NCBI GenBank assembly: GCA_019635955.1
Contig: JAHBYL010000001.1
Location: 62,001-126,000 of the forward strand
Length of the DNA: 64,000 bases
Direction of reading: 5' to 3'
Origin: Parvibaculum sp.
GTDB taxonomy: Bacteria; Pseudomonadota; Alphaproteobacteria; Parvibaculales; Parvibaculaceae
Shown here: piece after piece, positions 24,763-35,483 of the stretch
Layout: each line of letters starts with the position of its first letter
How positions within the stretch are numbered: the first letter of the stretch is position 1
Notes under the pieces: generated by a model
The model's database searches: none
The model's input: the letters and a program-made list of their open reading frames with translations, nothing else
Told to the model about the DNA's origin: nothing
Position numbers and translations under genes: made by a program

Positions 24763-26481
24763 CTAGAAGGCGTAGGACACCGTAAAGGACGCGAAATCTC
24801 GGTCCTGCGCGAAGTTCGTCATGCCGCCACCGAAATTGTTGGTGTAGGCGAGGCCGAGGCTCCATGTGGATTGATAGTCCGCCGTGAGCCGGACAGTGAC
24901 CTGTTTGCGGCCATCGATATGCGTATCCGTCAGCGCATAGTCGAGCGCCGTGCCGTTCACGTCATGCCGGAAGGAGATGCCGGGATAGAGCACCCAGGGC
25001 GTACCGAAAATACCCTGATAGCTGCCGGTCACATCGAGGATGTAGCCGACCGCATTTCGCGCGCCGAACGTATTCACCGGCTTGCTGTCGAAATATGTCC
25101 AGGTGCCTTCCGCGATGATCGTCAGATCGTCCATGCCCAGGGCCGTGATCGCCGTGCCGAGCACCGGCGCCGCCGGTCCCGCGGAATAGATCGCGTTCAG
25201 AATGGTCTGCGTCCGGTTCTCGCGGATAAAGCCTGCCTCGTCTGCCGTGCCGGTAAAGCCAACCGGATCGATGAGGAAGGCCGTGGTTGCCGCCGCGGTG
25301 AACGGATCGGCGAGCGGTACCGGATAATCCGGCTGGTAGTTCACGTCGACACCGAAGGAAATCTCCCGCCAGACGAAGCTCGCGGTCGCGCCGACGAGAT
25401 CCTGATCGGGCACATAGTTGCGGTAATAGGCAACCGGATAGCAGAAGAAGACGGGGTCGCAGGCAGCCAGCGCGCCGACAACCGGCACCTTCTGGTGATA
25501 GCGCATGTAGTAGAGGCCGAACTCCGTCTGCAGGGCTTCGGCGAAGTAGCGCCCGCTCACGCCCCACTGCCCACCATGCGAAGGTGCGCGATCATCGGAG
25601 ATAGGGATACCTGTTCCGAGAAGGAATTGCGTCTGCGCATCGACGCCCGATGCCGCAGGGTCGCCGAACCCGCCAAGGCCGGGGCCATAGAAAATGCCCA
25701 CTGCGCCGGGTCCCACCCCATCTTCAAGCGAATGGAACGTGCCGACCGGATCGAGTTCCGTTTCGTTCCAGCGGAACTGGTAATAGGCGGAGATGTCTAG
25801 ATTGGCGAGCGGCGAGAACTGTGCAAGGACCATCGGCGCCGGCAGATAGGCTTCCTTGATCTCGGCACCGGCACCGCGCAACTTCGTCATGTCGAAGGAA
25901 TTGGTCTGGGCGATGCCGCCCGCATAGAAGATGCTTTCGCCCCAGTTGATCACCTGGTTGCCGAGGCGAAGATTGACCGGCATGTCGCCCACCGGAATAT
26001 CACCATAGACATAGGCATCGAGCAGGCGCGCGCGGCGGCCGAGGCGGCTCACGGCGGCGTCCGTCAGGTCGGTACGGCGGGTCGAGTCCCGGTCCATGTT
26101 GACGGGGTCGAAGAAATAGGAGCCGCGAATGAAGGCGCCCATGTTCTCCATCTTGACCTCGAGTTCGGAGATACCCGAGACCGGCGCGGAGAAGATGTCC
26201 CACTGATCGTAATTGAGATTGCCGTCATCGTAATTGTCGGTCAGCCCGTCATTGGCGCAGCCTTGCGGGTTCGCGGCGCTGATGAAGGCGCAATCCCGCC
26301 CCGAGGTGCGCATCGATACGCCTGCAGAGACCGTTGTATCGAGGGAAATATCCGCCCGCCCGAACTTGAACTGCATGGCATCCGCAGTTCCCGGAACCGA
26401 AACCGCGAGAAGAGCCGCGGCACCGGCTACAAGAGCCCCCGGCTTGCGCGGCAAACGAAACGGCCTGTGGCGTCGAGACAT
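24763..26481 (-). CDS. DUF1302 family outer-membrane protein
   Basis: A 572-residue envelope protein and paralogue of the gene at 1483. Signal peptide about residues 1-35 (RKPGALVAGAAALLAVSVPGTADA). Mature N-terminus MQFKFGRADISLDTTVSAGVSMRTSGRDC matches the paralogue's pattern, and LRLGNQVINWGESIFYAGG is the conserved internal motif; the protein ends in SFTVSYAF, a terminal Phe typical of barrels inserted by BamA. It is followed by DUF1329, which it probably partners in moving a hydrophobic substrate across the outer membrane. An operon of the two is likely: 39 bp apart, same strand, terminator only after DUF1329. Confidence 0.87.
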   Translation of the reverse strand: MSRRHRPFRLPRKPGALVAGAAALLAVSVPGTADAMQFKFGRADISLDTTVSAGVSMRTSGRDCAFISAANPQGCANDGLTDNYDDGNLNYDQWDIFSAPVSGISELEVKMENMGAFIRGSYFFDPVNMDRDSTRRTDLTDAAVSRLGRRARLLDAYVYGDIPVGDMPVNLRLGNQVINWGESIFYAGGIAQTNSFDMTKLRGAGAEIKEAYLPAPMVLAQFSPLANLDISAYYQFRWNETELDPVGTFHSLEDGVGPGAVGIFYGPGLGGFGDPAASGVDAQTQFLLGTGIPISDDRAPSHGGQWGVSGRYFAEALQTEFGLYYMRYHQKVPVVGALAACDPVFFCYPVAYYRNYVPDQDLVGATASFVWREISFGVDVNYQPDYPVPLADPFTAAATTAFLIDPVGFTGTADEAGFIRENRTQTILNAIYSAGPAAPVLGTAITALGMDDLTIIAEGTWTYFDSKPVNTFGARNAVGYILDVTGSYQGIFGTPWVLYPGISFRHDVNGTALDYALTDTHIDGRKQVTVRLTADYQSTWSLGLAYTNNFGGGMTNFAQDRDFASFTVSYAF

Positions 26482-26611
26482 CTATTCCCCCTTCTTCCCG
26501 GCCCGCTCCCGAAAGAGCCGGCCCCCAAACGATCCGCCTTCCCATGGCGGCACTCTCAAAGGCTAGGCCGCATCCGCGCACGTGGGATATGGCCTAGATA
26601 GGACAAACCGG

Positions 26612-28003
26612 CTAACCGAAGCTTATGCCCTCCCCGGCAAGCTCGTCGGCGGTATCGAGTATGGCGTCATGCAAAACGTCCGCCACGAAGTCAATCTCGG
26701 AACGCTCCAGCGTCAGCGGCGGCGAGAGTACATTGAGGTGGGCAAGCGGCCGCACCAGAAGTCCCCGCTTCTGGCAATGCCGCCAGATGCGCTTGCCGAT
26801 GCGGATATCGTCTCCGAAAAGCTCCTTCCGCTCCTTGTCCGCCACATATTCGATGCACATCATGAAGCGGCGGCCGCGCACATCGCCGACAAGCGGCAGG
26901 TCGGCGAGCGGCGCCAGCCGCTCCTCGAAATAGGGGCCGATCTCGCGCACGCGTTCGCAGATCCGCTCGCGTTCGATGATCTCGATATTCTTGAGCGCCG
27001 CCACGCAGGCCACCGCATGGCCCGTATAGGTGAAGCCGGTATTGAAATAGGTGCCCGGGCGGCTCAGCACTTCATAGATTTCATCGGACATGATGACCGC
27101 GCCGGCCGGGATGTAGCCCGAGGTGAGCCCCTTGGCGCAGGTGATGATATCCGGGACGATGCCGAACTCCGCTTCCGAGGAGAACATGTGCCCGAGGCGG
27201 CCGAATGCCGTTACCACTTCATCCGAGACGTAGAGAAGCCCGTATTTCCGGCAAAGCGCATGCATCCGCTTCAGATAGCCTTCGGGCGTGACGATGACGC
27301 CCCCCGAGCCCTGGATCGGTTCCGCGATGAAGCAGGCAACGTTCTCAGGCCCGAGTTCGAGAATCTTCGCCTCGAACTCCCCGGCGAGAATGTCGAGAAA
27401 TTCAGCCGCGCTCGTGCCTTCCGGGCGGCGATAAAGACCGGGCGCGGCCAGATGGTGGATGAAGCGCGTTTCCGGCATCCAGTCCGTCGAATAGCCGCGG
27501 TCGCTCAGCGAGGCGGTAAGATAAGTGCTGCCGTGATAGGCCTTGTCGCGCGTGATGATGTGCTGGCGCGTAGGCTCGCCCTTGCGGATGAAATAGTGAT
27601 GGATGAGGCGGATGGCGGAATCCGCCGCCGTGGAGCCGCCCGTCGTGAACAGCACGCGATTGAGCGAACCCGGCGCGCGGCGCGCCAGCTCCTCGGCAAG
27701 CGTCGCCATCGGCGCGGAGGTCAGGTCGTCGAAGGGCGAGTAATAGTCAAGCCGGCGTATCTGCTCCGAAATCGCATCGGCCATCTCATCGCGGCCATGG
27801 CCGATATTGACGCACCACATGCCGCCGAGGCCGTCGAGGAACTTGCGTCCATCCTCGCCATAGACATAGTTACCCTTCGCGGAGGCGATGACGGTGCGCT
27901 CCGCGGTCTCCATCACAGCGAGATCCGTGAAAGGATGGACATTGTAGCGCCGGTCGGCGGCTTCGACGCTTGCGTGATTGATCTTGCGCTCGGCGAGGCT
28001 CAA
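26612..28003 (-). CDS. Class III aminotransferase (omega-aminotransferase type)
   Basis: PLP-dependent aminotransferase of about 463 residues. Seen: GGMWCVNIGHGRDEMADAI, FTTGGSTAADSAIRLIHHYF, CFIAEPIQGSGGVIVTP, LYVSDEVVTAFGRLG with the cofactor Asp, and the Schiff-base Lys in DIITCAKGLTSGYIPAGAVI. These fit the omega-amino acid:pyruvate/putrescine group that deaminates terminal amines. The start is uncertain: TTG at 28003 has GGGAG 6 bp upstream; an ATG at 28066 in frame would add 21 residues of poor character. It is divergent from a LuxR-type regulator at 28186. The amine acted on cannot be told. Confidence 0.89.
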   Translation of the reverse strand: MSLAERKINHASVEAADRRYNVHPFTDLAVMETAERTVIASAKGNYVYGEDGRKFLDGLGGMWCVNIGHGRDEMADAISEQIRRLDYYSPFDDLTSAPMATLAEELARRAPGSLNRVLFTTGGSTAADSAIRLIHHYFIRKGEPTRQHIITRDKAYHGSTYLTASLSDRGYSTDWMPETRFIHHLAAPGLYRRPEGTSAAEFLDILAGEFEAKILELGPENVACFIAEPIQGSGGVIVTPEGYLKRMHALCRKYGLLYVSDEVVTAFGRLGHMFSSEAEFGIVPDIITCAKGLTSGYIPAGAVIMSDEIYEVLSRPGTYFNTGFTYTGHAVACVAALKNIEIIERERICERVREIGPYFEERLAPLADLPLVGDVRGRRFMMCIEYVADKERKELFGDDIRIGKRIWRHCQKRGLLVRPLAHLNVLSPPLTLERSEIDFVADVLHDAILDTADELAGEGISFG

Positions 28004-28185
28004 GACATTCTCCCTGCTTCGACGGTCTTTCGATGCTCCATGATTACGCCATCCTCCGTGCGCCATCTGTGGCCTTGGTAGGCTATAGGGCGCGCATCCA
28101 CAGGCTGGGCATGCTGGCGAAGCGTGCTACACTTTTGCGAAGGCAGGCCGAATGACGGCGCCAGGAGGACGCCGGAGCGAGTGGA

Positions 28186-29019
28186 ATGACCGAGAAAAAC
28201 AGTAAAGCGGGTTCGTTGCCGCTCGACAGCGTTGCGTCATGGAGCCGGAACCTCGCGGCGTGCCTCGCCGCAAGCGGCATGGAGGAATGTGCCGCACGGC
28301 TTGCCGATGGCCTGACAGCCCTCGTCCCCGATACGCGCATCTATACGGGCCTCTATCGCCGCGCCGCGCCACCCGTGGTCATCGACTTCGACGGCCACGA
28401 TGAATGGAACCACGGCTATAGCGACGGCAAGTATCTCCTCGATCCGACCTATGATCGTTTCCTTTCAGGCAAGCAAAGCGTCTGCCTGTCGCCAAAGGAA
28501 ATCTTCCCGCCGGACTTCCGCAAGAGCGACTACTACATTTCCTACTATCGCCCTTATGGCATGGTGGATGAGATCTGCTACCTGCTGCACGTCGAGCCGG
28601 ATGCGGCGATCTATGTCTCGCTGATGCGGCTCGCGCCCGCTTCCGCCTTCACTCCGGCGGAGTTACGCCGGCTCGATGCGGTGCTCGATGCGGTGGAGAC
28701 GGCGGCGCGGTATCTCCGCGCGCAAATGCCGGACCGGGGCGCGAGCGACGACAATTCGCTCCGGCTTCACCGCGTTCTCTCCGCCGCCTATGAGCGCTTC
28801 GGCGGCGAGAGCCTCAGCGAGCGCGAGAAAGAAGTGACGAACCTTTTGCTCAAGGGCTTGCCGCCCAAGGCCGTCGGCCGCATGCTCGGTATCGCACCGG
28901 GCACGGTCCGCAACCATATCAAACGCATCTATGTGAAGCTCGAAGTCCGCTCGCAGGCTGAGCTCCTTGCGCTCTTTTTCGAAACGCTGAACGACGCCGC
29001 CGCCGACAGCGCCGCCTGA
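28186..29019 (+). CDS. LuxR-family HTH transcriptional regulator
   Basis: A 277-residue regulator whose last ~65 residues form a LuxR/GerE HTH (LSEREKEVTNLLLKGLPPKAVGRMLGIAPGTVRNHIKRIYVKLEVRSQAELLALFF). The N-terminal ~190 residues look like a single sensory domain of GAF/PAS-like character and are not a receiver domain; I do not recognise an acyl-homoserine-lactone pocket with confidence. GGAG lies 8 bp before the ATG. It stands between the divergent aminotransferase and the downstream Rieske oxygenase (82 bp), so it may regulate one or both. Ligand unknown. Confidence 0.85.
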   Translation: MTEKNSKAGSLPLDSVASWSRNLAACLAASGMEECAARLADGLTALVPDTRIYTGLYRRAAPPVVIDFDGHDEWNHGYSDGKYLLDPTYDRFLSGKQSVCLSPKEIFPPDFRKSDYYISYYRPYGMVDEICYLLHVEPDAAIYVSLMRLAPASAFTPAELRRLDAVLDAVETAARYLRAQMPDRGASDDNSLRLHRVLSAAYERFGGESLSEREKEVTNLLLKGLPPKAVGRMLGIAPGTVRNHIKRIYVKLEVRSQAELLALFFETLNDAAADSAA

Positions 29020-29101
29020 CCCCCCGTCCCAAACGGGACATATGGCCTCCCGCCCTCGCCCGATAGCCTTGACCGGAGAAATCCGACCGAGGGAGGCACC
29101 C

Positions 29102-30151
29102 ATGTCCGAACTGCCAAGGATCGTTTCCGCACCGAGCCCGGAAACGCTGCCCGCCGAATGGTATTGGAGCGACGAGGCCTGGCAGATCGAGCGCCGCGAA
29201 ATCTGGGCGAAGCACTGGGTTCTGATCGGCCGCGCCGCGCAATTCGATGCGCCGGGCGACTATGTCTCCACAGAGCTTGCCGGCTATCCAATCTTCGCGA
29301 TCAAGGGCAAGGATGGGACGGTCCGCGCCTTTCACAATGTCTGCCGCCACCGCGCTTCACCGCTGGTGCAGGAATGCGCGGGCCATGTGGACCGCATCTC
29401 CTGCCCCTACCACCGCTGGCTCTACGATTTCGAAGGCCGTCTCAAGGGCGCGCCGAGCATGGAGATCGACAAGGACGAATACGGCCTCTTCCCAATTCAT
29501 TGCGCTGTCTGGCGTGGCCTCGTCTTCGTCTCGATCGATCCGGTAGCACCGATCGAACAATGGCTCGAGGACATCGCGAAGGCGGCCTTGCGCTACCCGA
29601 TCGAGGAACTGCATCTCGCGCGCGAATTCACCATCGAGGCGGGAGTGAACTGGAAGACCTATAGCGACAACTACGCCGAGGCCTGGCACATCCCTACCAT
29701 TCATCCGGGGCTCAACGCCTCCATCGACATGGCGAGCTACAGGATCGACACGGTCGGCGACACGTTGCAGAGCCATACCGCCGATGCGCGCGACGGCGGC
29801 AAGACGGACGGCTTCTGGGTCTGGCGGCTCCCCGGCCTCTTCTTCAACATGTACAACTGGGGCATGAACGTGGCCCAGCTCGAGCCCACGGGCCCGCGCA
29901 GCATGCGCCTCACGTATCGCTACTTCGTGAAGGACCTCGACCCCGCGAAGCAGGACGAACGCGACGCGCTGATCGACTGGGCCTATATGGTCGCCAAGGA
30001 AGATATCGATATCTGCAACGCGGTGCAGAAGAACCTCGAAGCCGGCATCTACGACCGCGGCCGCCTCTCCGGCGTCCATGAGAACGGCGTCATACAGTTC
30101 CAGAGCCTTGTGCTTGAGGCACACCGCCGAAACGGCCCGGCAAGCCGGTAG
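29102..30151 (+). CDS. Rieske non-haem iron oxygenase, alpha subunit
   Basis: A 349-residue aromatic-ring-hydroxylating-type oxygenase. The Rieske [2Fe-2S] ligands are Cys81, His83, Cys101 and His104 (CRHR...CPYHRW). The mononuclear iron site shows His196 and His201 in DNYAEAWHIPTIHPGL, with an Asp in KEDIDICN as the likely third ligand. It is shorter than dioxygenases with beta subunits, and no beta subunit, ferredoxin or reductase is adjacent; that resembles the single-component group that includes choline/carnitine-type monooxygenases. GGGAGG precedes the ATG. The substrate is unknown; an amine compound is an inference from the neighbouring aminotransferase. Confidence 0.91.
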   Translation: MSELPRIVSAPSPETLPAEWYWSDEAWQIERREIWAKHWVLIGRAAQFDAPGDYVSTELAGYPIFAIKGKDGTVRAFHNVCRHRASPLVQECAGHVDRISCPYHRWLYDFEGRLKGAPSMEIDKDEYGLFPIHCAVWRGLVFVSIDPVAPIEQWLEDIAKAALRYPIEELHLAREFTIEAGVNWKTYSDNYAEAWHIPTIHPGLNASIDMASYRIDTVGDTLQSHTADARDGGKTDGFWVWRLPGLFFNMYNWGMNVAQLEPTGPRSMRLTYRYFVKDLDPAKQDERDALIDWAYMVAKEDIDICNAVQKNLEAGIYDRGRLSGVHENGVIQFQSLVLEAHRRNGPASR

Positions 30152-30206
30152 TCATCCGGCCGAACGCTCGAACACTATCGCCGGGCCGCACGGCAAAAAC
30201 TTGCGC

Positions 30207-30234
30207 TTGCCAAACCGCGCACTTTTTATATAAT
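30207..30234 (+). promoter_or_regulatory. Sigma-70-type promoter for a leaderless TetR transcript
   Basis: TTGCCA (30207-30212), 16-bp spacer, TATAAT (30229-30234). The ATG of the TetR gene is at 30242, only 7 bp after the -10 box, so transcription would start at or next to the A of the ATG and leave no room for a ribosome-binding site. A leaderless mRNA is predicted. Confidence 0.6.
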
Positions 30235-30241
30235 CACCGTT

Positions 30242-30874
30242 ATGCCAAAACTAATCGACCATGATGCCCGCCGGAAAGACTTCGCTCGCGCCGCGGTTGC
30301 GGTGATCGGCGAACAGGGGATCGACAATACGCGGCTTGTCGATGTCGCCCGCGAAGCCGGGGCGACGACCGGCGCGCTCACGCATTACTTCAATGACAAG
30401 GATGCGGTGCTGCTCGCTGCGCTCGATCATCTGGCGCAAGGCATTCTCCACAGGCTCAAAACCAGCGTCGAGGCCGACGATCTCGTTGCCCTTGCGGCGG
30501 AGATTCTGCCTGTGAATGAAGAGAGCCGGTGCGAATGGCGCGTCTGGATGAGTTTCTTCGGCCGCGCAGTGGGCGACCCCGCCCTCGCCCGCATCAACAA
30601 GGCCTATTACGACGAGTTCCGCGACGGGCTGGCTGCGATCATCCGCCAGCAGCAACGCGAGGGAAAGCTCTCGCGCGACGTCGACCCTGCCGTCACGGGC
30701 GATGCGATCATCTCGATCCTGGACGGTTTCTCGATCCGCGCCACGCTCGAACCCGAAGAGTGGCCCGCTGCGCGTCAGCGGTCGCAACTCGAAGCCATGC
30801 TGCGGCCGCTATTGCCCGCGCCGCTGCCCGCGCAACGCAAAGCCAAGAGAGGAAAGAAAGATGCCGAAGCTTGA
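30242..30874 (+). CDS. TetR-family transcriptional regulator
   Basis: A 210-residue regulator with an N-terminal HTH (DFARAAVAVIGEQGIDNTRLVDVAREAGATTGALTHYFNDKDAVLLAAL) and a TetR_C domain; the layout resembles BetI-like proteins (TTGALTHYFxDKDAVL). A basic, proline-rich tail ends the protein. Its 3' end overlaps the start of the phytanoyl-CoA-type dioxygenase gene by 14 bp in another frame, so the two form one transcript. A perfect -10 box lies 7 bp before the ATG, predicting a leaderless message. Targets probably include this operon and perhaps the Rieske gene just upstream. Confidence 0.88.
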   Translation: MPKLIDHDARRKDFARAAVAVIGEQGIDNTRLVDVAREAGATTGALTHYFNDKDAVLLAALDHLAQGILHRLKTSVEADDLVALAAEILPVNEESRCEWRVWMSFFGRAVGDPALARINKAYYDEFRDGLAAIIRQQQREGKLSRDVDPAVTGDAIISILDGFSIRATLEPEEWPAARQRSQLEAMLRPLLPAPLPAQRKAKRGKKDAEA

Positions 30875-31769
30875 AATGCTGCCCGCGAGCGCAAGCGCGG
30901 ATGAGATCGTCTCTGTGCTGAAACGCGATGGAGCGTTGATCGTGACCGGCGTTCTTTCTCCGGAAGAACTTGACCGGGTCAAGGCCGAGACCATGCCCTA
31001 TATCGAGGCGACGGAATTCGGCCGCGACGATTTCACCGGCAATCTCACGACGCGCACAGGCGCGCTTGTCGCCCGCTCGCCCGCCTGCCGCGACATGGTG
31101 ATGAACAAGACGGTGGTGGAAGCCGCAAATATCTTCCTCAAGCCCTTTTGCGAGCGCATCCAGCTTCACCTGACGCAGGTCATTCGCATCACGCCGGGCC
31201 AGCGGAAGCAGCAGATTCATCGCGACCGCTGGGCTTGGGGCACCTATCTCAAGGGGCTCGAGCCGCAGTTCAACACGATCTGGGCGATTTCGGATTTCAC
31301 GAAGGAAAACGGCGCGACGCAGGTCTGCCCCGGCAGCCTCGACTGGCCGGACGATTATCAGCCGACGGATGATCAGATCGGATATGCAGAAATGCCGGCG
31401 GGCTCCGTGCTGATCTATTCGGGCGGCGTGTTTCACGGCGGCGGTGCCAATCAGTCGAATGGCGACCGCATCGGCATCAATATCACCTATACGCTGGGCT
31501 GGCTCCGGCAGGAGGAGAACCAGTATCTCTCCTGCCCGCCTGAAATCGCAAAGACGCTCGATCCCGAGCTGCAGGCACTGATCGGCTATGCGATGGGAAG
31601 CTATGCGCTCGGCTATTACACGCCACCGCTCGGACCGGGCCAGGGCCCCGAAGTCGTGCCGCCGGAATTCGCACTCGGCAAACTCGATCCCGCCGCAGCG
31701 CAATTCGGTTCGGAGGAACTCCGCCAGCAGGTTTCGGCGCAGATCAGGGGCGAGAAGCAGACGGCTTAA
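30861..31769 (+). CDS. Phytanoyl-CoA dioxygenase family (Fe(II)/2-oxoglutarate) protein
   Basis: A 302-residue oxygenase of the PhyH superfamily. The iron facial triad is visible: His120-x-Asp122 in [10 protein letters not shown] and His192 in [12 protein letters not shown]; Arg203 is placed to bind 2-oxoglutarate. The family hydroxylates diverse lipids, amino compounds and secondary metabolites, so the substrate is not given by homology. ATG 30861 follows AAAGAAAG and lies inside the 3' end of the TetR gene. It converges with kdsA, overlapping by 4 bp. Together with the Rieske enzyme it makes two unrelated oxygenases in one small cluster. Confidence 0.86.
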   Translation: MPKLEMLPASASADEIVSVLKRDGALIVTGVLSPEELDRVKAETMPYIEATEFGRDDFTGNLTTRTGALVARSPACRDMVMNKTVVEAANIFLKPFCERIQLHLTQVIRITPGQRKQQIHRDRWAWGTYLKGLEPQFNTIWAISDFTKENGATQVCPGSLDWPDDYQPTDDQIGYAEMPAGSVLIYSGGVFHGGGANQSNGDRIGINITYTLGWLRQEENQYLSCPPEIAKTLDPELQALIGYAMGSYALGYYTPPLGPGQGPEVVPPEFALGKLDPAAAQFGSEELRQQVSAQIRGEKQTA

Positions 31770-32599
31770 GCGGCCTTCGCCAGCGCGTCGAACTTCTTGA
31801 GCCGCGCGAGCAGCGGCTCAAGCTCGGCGAGCTTTACCATGTTCGGCCCATCGGACGGCGCATTGTCCGGGTCCTGATGCGCTTCCATGAAGACGGCGCC
31901 GACGCCGATTGCGACGGCGGCTGTTGCGATCACGGGCACCATGCGGCGGTCGCCGCCCGATGCCGTGCCCTGCCCGCCCGGCTGCTGCACGGAATGCGTC
32001 GCGTCGATCACCACCGGGCAGAGGCATTCATCCTTCATGATCGGCAGCGCGCGCATGTCGTTCACAAGCGTGTTGTAGCCGAAGGAGACGCCGCGCTCCG
32101 TCGCCAGCACATTCGGGTTGCCGGCATCGACGATCTTGTTGACGACGTTCTTCATGTCCCAGGGCGCGAGGAACTGGCCCTTCTTCACGTTCACCACCTT
32201 GCCGGTCTGCGCCGCTGCTTCGAGAAGGTCCGTCTGGCGGCAAAGGAACGCGGGGATCTGCAGAATGTCGACGACGCTCGCCACCTCTGCGCATTGCTCG
32301 CGCTCATGCACGTCGGTCAGCACAGGTACGCCGAGTTCCTTCTTCAAATCCTCGAAGATCGGCAGCGCGAGTTCGAGACCGAGACCGCGCTTCGCGTTGC
32401 GGCTCGTGCGGTTCGCCTTGTCGAAGGACGTCTTGTAGATAAAGGGGATGCCGAGCCGGTCCGTGATTTCCTTGATCGCGCCCGCCATGTCGAAGGCATG
32501 CTGGCGCGTTTCGAGCTGACACGGCCCCGCGATCAGCGCGAAGGGCTTGTCGTTCGCGATCTCGAAATTGCCGACCTTGACTGACTTGTTCGCGGGCAT
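31766..32599 (-). CDS. kdsA: 3-deoxy-D-manno-octulosonate 8-phosphate synthase
   Basis: Condenses phosphoenolpyruvate with arabinose 5-phosphate to make KDO-8-phosphate for lipopolysaccharide. 277 residues; seen are [72 protein letters not shown] and [22 protein letters not shown], all KdsA/DAHP-synthase landmarks. It follows pyrG by 18 bp on the same strand. eno, often next in this order in related genomes, is missing here and instead found at the left edge of the window. Confidence 0.97.
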   Translation of the reverse strand: MPANKSVKVGNFEIANDKPFALIAGPCQLETRQHAFDMAGAIKEITDRLGIPFIYKTSFDKANRTSRNAKRGLGLELALPIFEDLKKELGVPVLTDVHEREQCAEVASVVDILQIPAFLCRQTDLLEAAAQTGKVVNVKKGQFLAPWDMKNVVNKIVDAGNPNVLATERGVSFGYNTLVNDMRALPIMKDECLCPVVIDATHSVQQPGGQGTASGGDRRMVPVIATAAVAIGVGAVFMEAHQDPDNAPSDGPNMVKLAELEPLLARLKKFDALAKAA

Positions 32600-32617
32600 C
32601 TCGGTTACTCCTGCGGC

Positions 32618-34252
<1,635 letters not shown>

Positions 34253-34362
34253 CTAGATTACACCAAGCAAAACGATTCGGAGGCCCAAAACCGGCTCCCG
34301 ATACAAAATCTTCCCTCCGGCCCGGATCGCGACCCGGACCGGCCGTTTGTGACGTTTGTCGC

Positions 34363-34770
34363 CTATTCCGCGCGGGGAACCGTGGGTTCGGCCGGTTCCG
34401 CGGGTGCCGGGACCACCGGCTCCACATCCGCCGCCGGCGGCACGGAAGGTTCCTCGAAGCCGCCCAGCGGTGCCGGGACGTCAGGCAGAGTGCTTTCGCC
34501 CTGTCCGGCCGGCGGCACCACGCGGTCGAGCACGCTATCGCCCGAGCCGCCCCGCGTCGCGAGAATGCCGAGCACCAGGCTCGTCGTGATGAACAGAACC
34601 GCAAGAATGGCCGTCGTCCGTGTCAGCACATTCGCCGTGCCGCGCCCGGTCATGAAGCCGTCGCCGCCGCCGCCAATGCCAAGCGCGCCGCCCTCGGAGC
34701 GCTGGAGCAGGATCGTCGCGACAAGCGCCACCGCGAGCATCAGGTGAATGATCAGAATGATGGTCGTCAT
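34363..34770 (-). CDS. secG: Preprotein translocase subunit SecG
   Basis: Small inner-membrane partner of SecYE that assists protein export. 135 residues: first transmembrane helix IILIIHLMLAVALVATILL (4-22), then QRSEGGALGIGGGGDGFMTGRG, the conserved cytoplasmic loop, and a second helix TAILAVLFITTSLVLGIL. The C-terminus is a proline/acid-rich low-complexity tail (about residues 75-135), as is common in alphaproteobacterial SecG. It follows tpiA and precedes pyrG in the common order, although a small-protein/cspA/PAS group lies between tpiA and secG here. Confidence 0.95.
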   Translation of the reverse strand: MTTIILIIHLMLAVALVATILLQRSEGGALGIGGGGDGFMTGRGTANVLTRTTAILAVLFITTSLVLGILATRGGSGDSVLDRVVPPAGQGESTLPDVPAPLGGFEEPSVPPAADVEPVVPAPAEPAEPTVPRAE

Positions 34771-34967
34771 GGCACCTCGGCCAGCCGGAACGGCTGATGG
34801 AAACGGAAAAGGCCATGGGCCCGTTCCTTGCGGCGCGGCCCGGCCAGTCGCGGCGGGTTGTAGCGCATGAAGCGCCCGGTTTCCAGCCCTCTGACCGGGT
34901 TTCGGCTCACGCGGCTGGAGATGAACGAGAAATATTACGGAAATTATGTCGGGAGCGCAGGGCGGCC

Positions 34968-35189
34968 TTAAATAGCGACGGAATTGGCTGCCGTCGCCGG
35001 ATGATCGAGCTGGCCTTCGCGAACCATGCGCTCATGGCCGTCCGCCAGGCTCTTGATGCGGTACTGAAAGCCCGCTCCCTCGGAGGGAAGCTGCCGGAGA
35101 ACCTGATACTGACCGCGAGCGGCCGGCGGGTAGGAGCCGCCCGCCGTGAACTCGACCGTTTCGCCGATCTGGAATTTGTGCGCCTGCAT
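34968..35189 (-). CDS. Small conserved hypothetical protein
   Basis: A 73-residue protein, FQIGETVEFTAGGSYPPAARGQYQVLRQLPSEG... (cut), with the pattern of a small SH3-like or RNA-associated beta protein that I recall as common in Hyphomicrobiales: F-x-I-G-x-x-V near the start, then QYRIKSLADGHERMVREGQL. It has no signal peptide or membrane segment. It follows another small protein by 4 bp and both are downstream of cspA. No function can be assigned. Confidence 0.7.
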   Translation of the reverse strand: MQAHKFQIGETVEFTAGGSYPPAARGQYQVLRQLPSEGAGFQYRIKSLADGHERMVREGQLDHPATAANSVAI

Positions 35190-35193
35190 GGTC

Positions 35194-35430
35194 CTACTTC
35201 TTCTTGGCCTTCACGCGCTCAAGCGATTTGACGCGACCGCGCGGCCTACCGGATTTTTCCGCGATGTCGCGGTCCTGAGCTTCGATGACCGCCTTGGCAC
35301 CCGCCGTATCGGCGAGGCCGTCGATCTCCGTCAGGGGAACCTTGCGGTTCGAACTTAGCGTCCCGTCCTCGTAAACCACGTTGAAAATGACGAAGTCGTT
35401 TTCCGTCAGTTTCTTGTTGTTGCGTGCCAT
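35194..35430 (-). CDS. Small conserved hypothetical protein next to cspA
   Basis: A 78-residue basic protein beginning MARNNKKLTENDFVIFNVVY and continuing EDGTLSSNRKVPLTEIDGLAD, then EAQDRDIAEKSGRPRGRVKSLERVK. The combination xxFNVVYEDGTxxSNRKVP and QDREIAEKSGRPRG recurs in alphaproteobacterial small proteins encoded beside cold-shock genes, as I recall. The lysine/arginine-rich tail suggests nucleic-acid contact. It lies 53 bp after cspA with a terminator between, and 4 bp before the next small protein. Function unknown. Confidence 0.75.
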   Translation of the reverse strand: MARNNKKLTENDFVIFNVVYEDGTLSSNRKVPLTEIDGLADTAGAKAVIEAQDRDIAEKSGRPRGRVKSLERVKAKKK

Positions 35431-35450
35431 GGAGCGCTCCGGAAACGGAA

Positions 35451-35472
35451 AAGGGGCGCCGAAGCGCCCCTT
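35451..35472 (-). terminator. Rho-independent terminator after cspA
   Basis: Stem GGGGCGC (35453-35459) with GCGCCCC (35464-35470), tetraloop TTCG on the minus strand, followed by TTTTCCGTTTCC. It starts 14 bp after the cspA stop and would separate it from the two small downstream genes, possibly incompletely. Confidence 0.82.
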
Positions 35473-35483
35473 CGATTTGCGGT

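Noticed and set aside
24004-25800. Plus-strand open frame of about 600 codons opposite DUF1329/DUF1302
   Set aside because: Antisense to two exported proteins with clear signal peptides; no ribosome site and Arg/His-rich.
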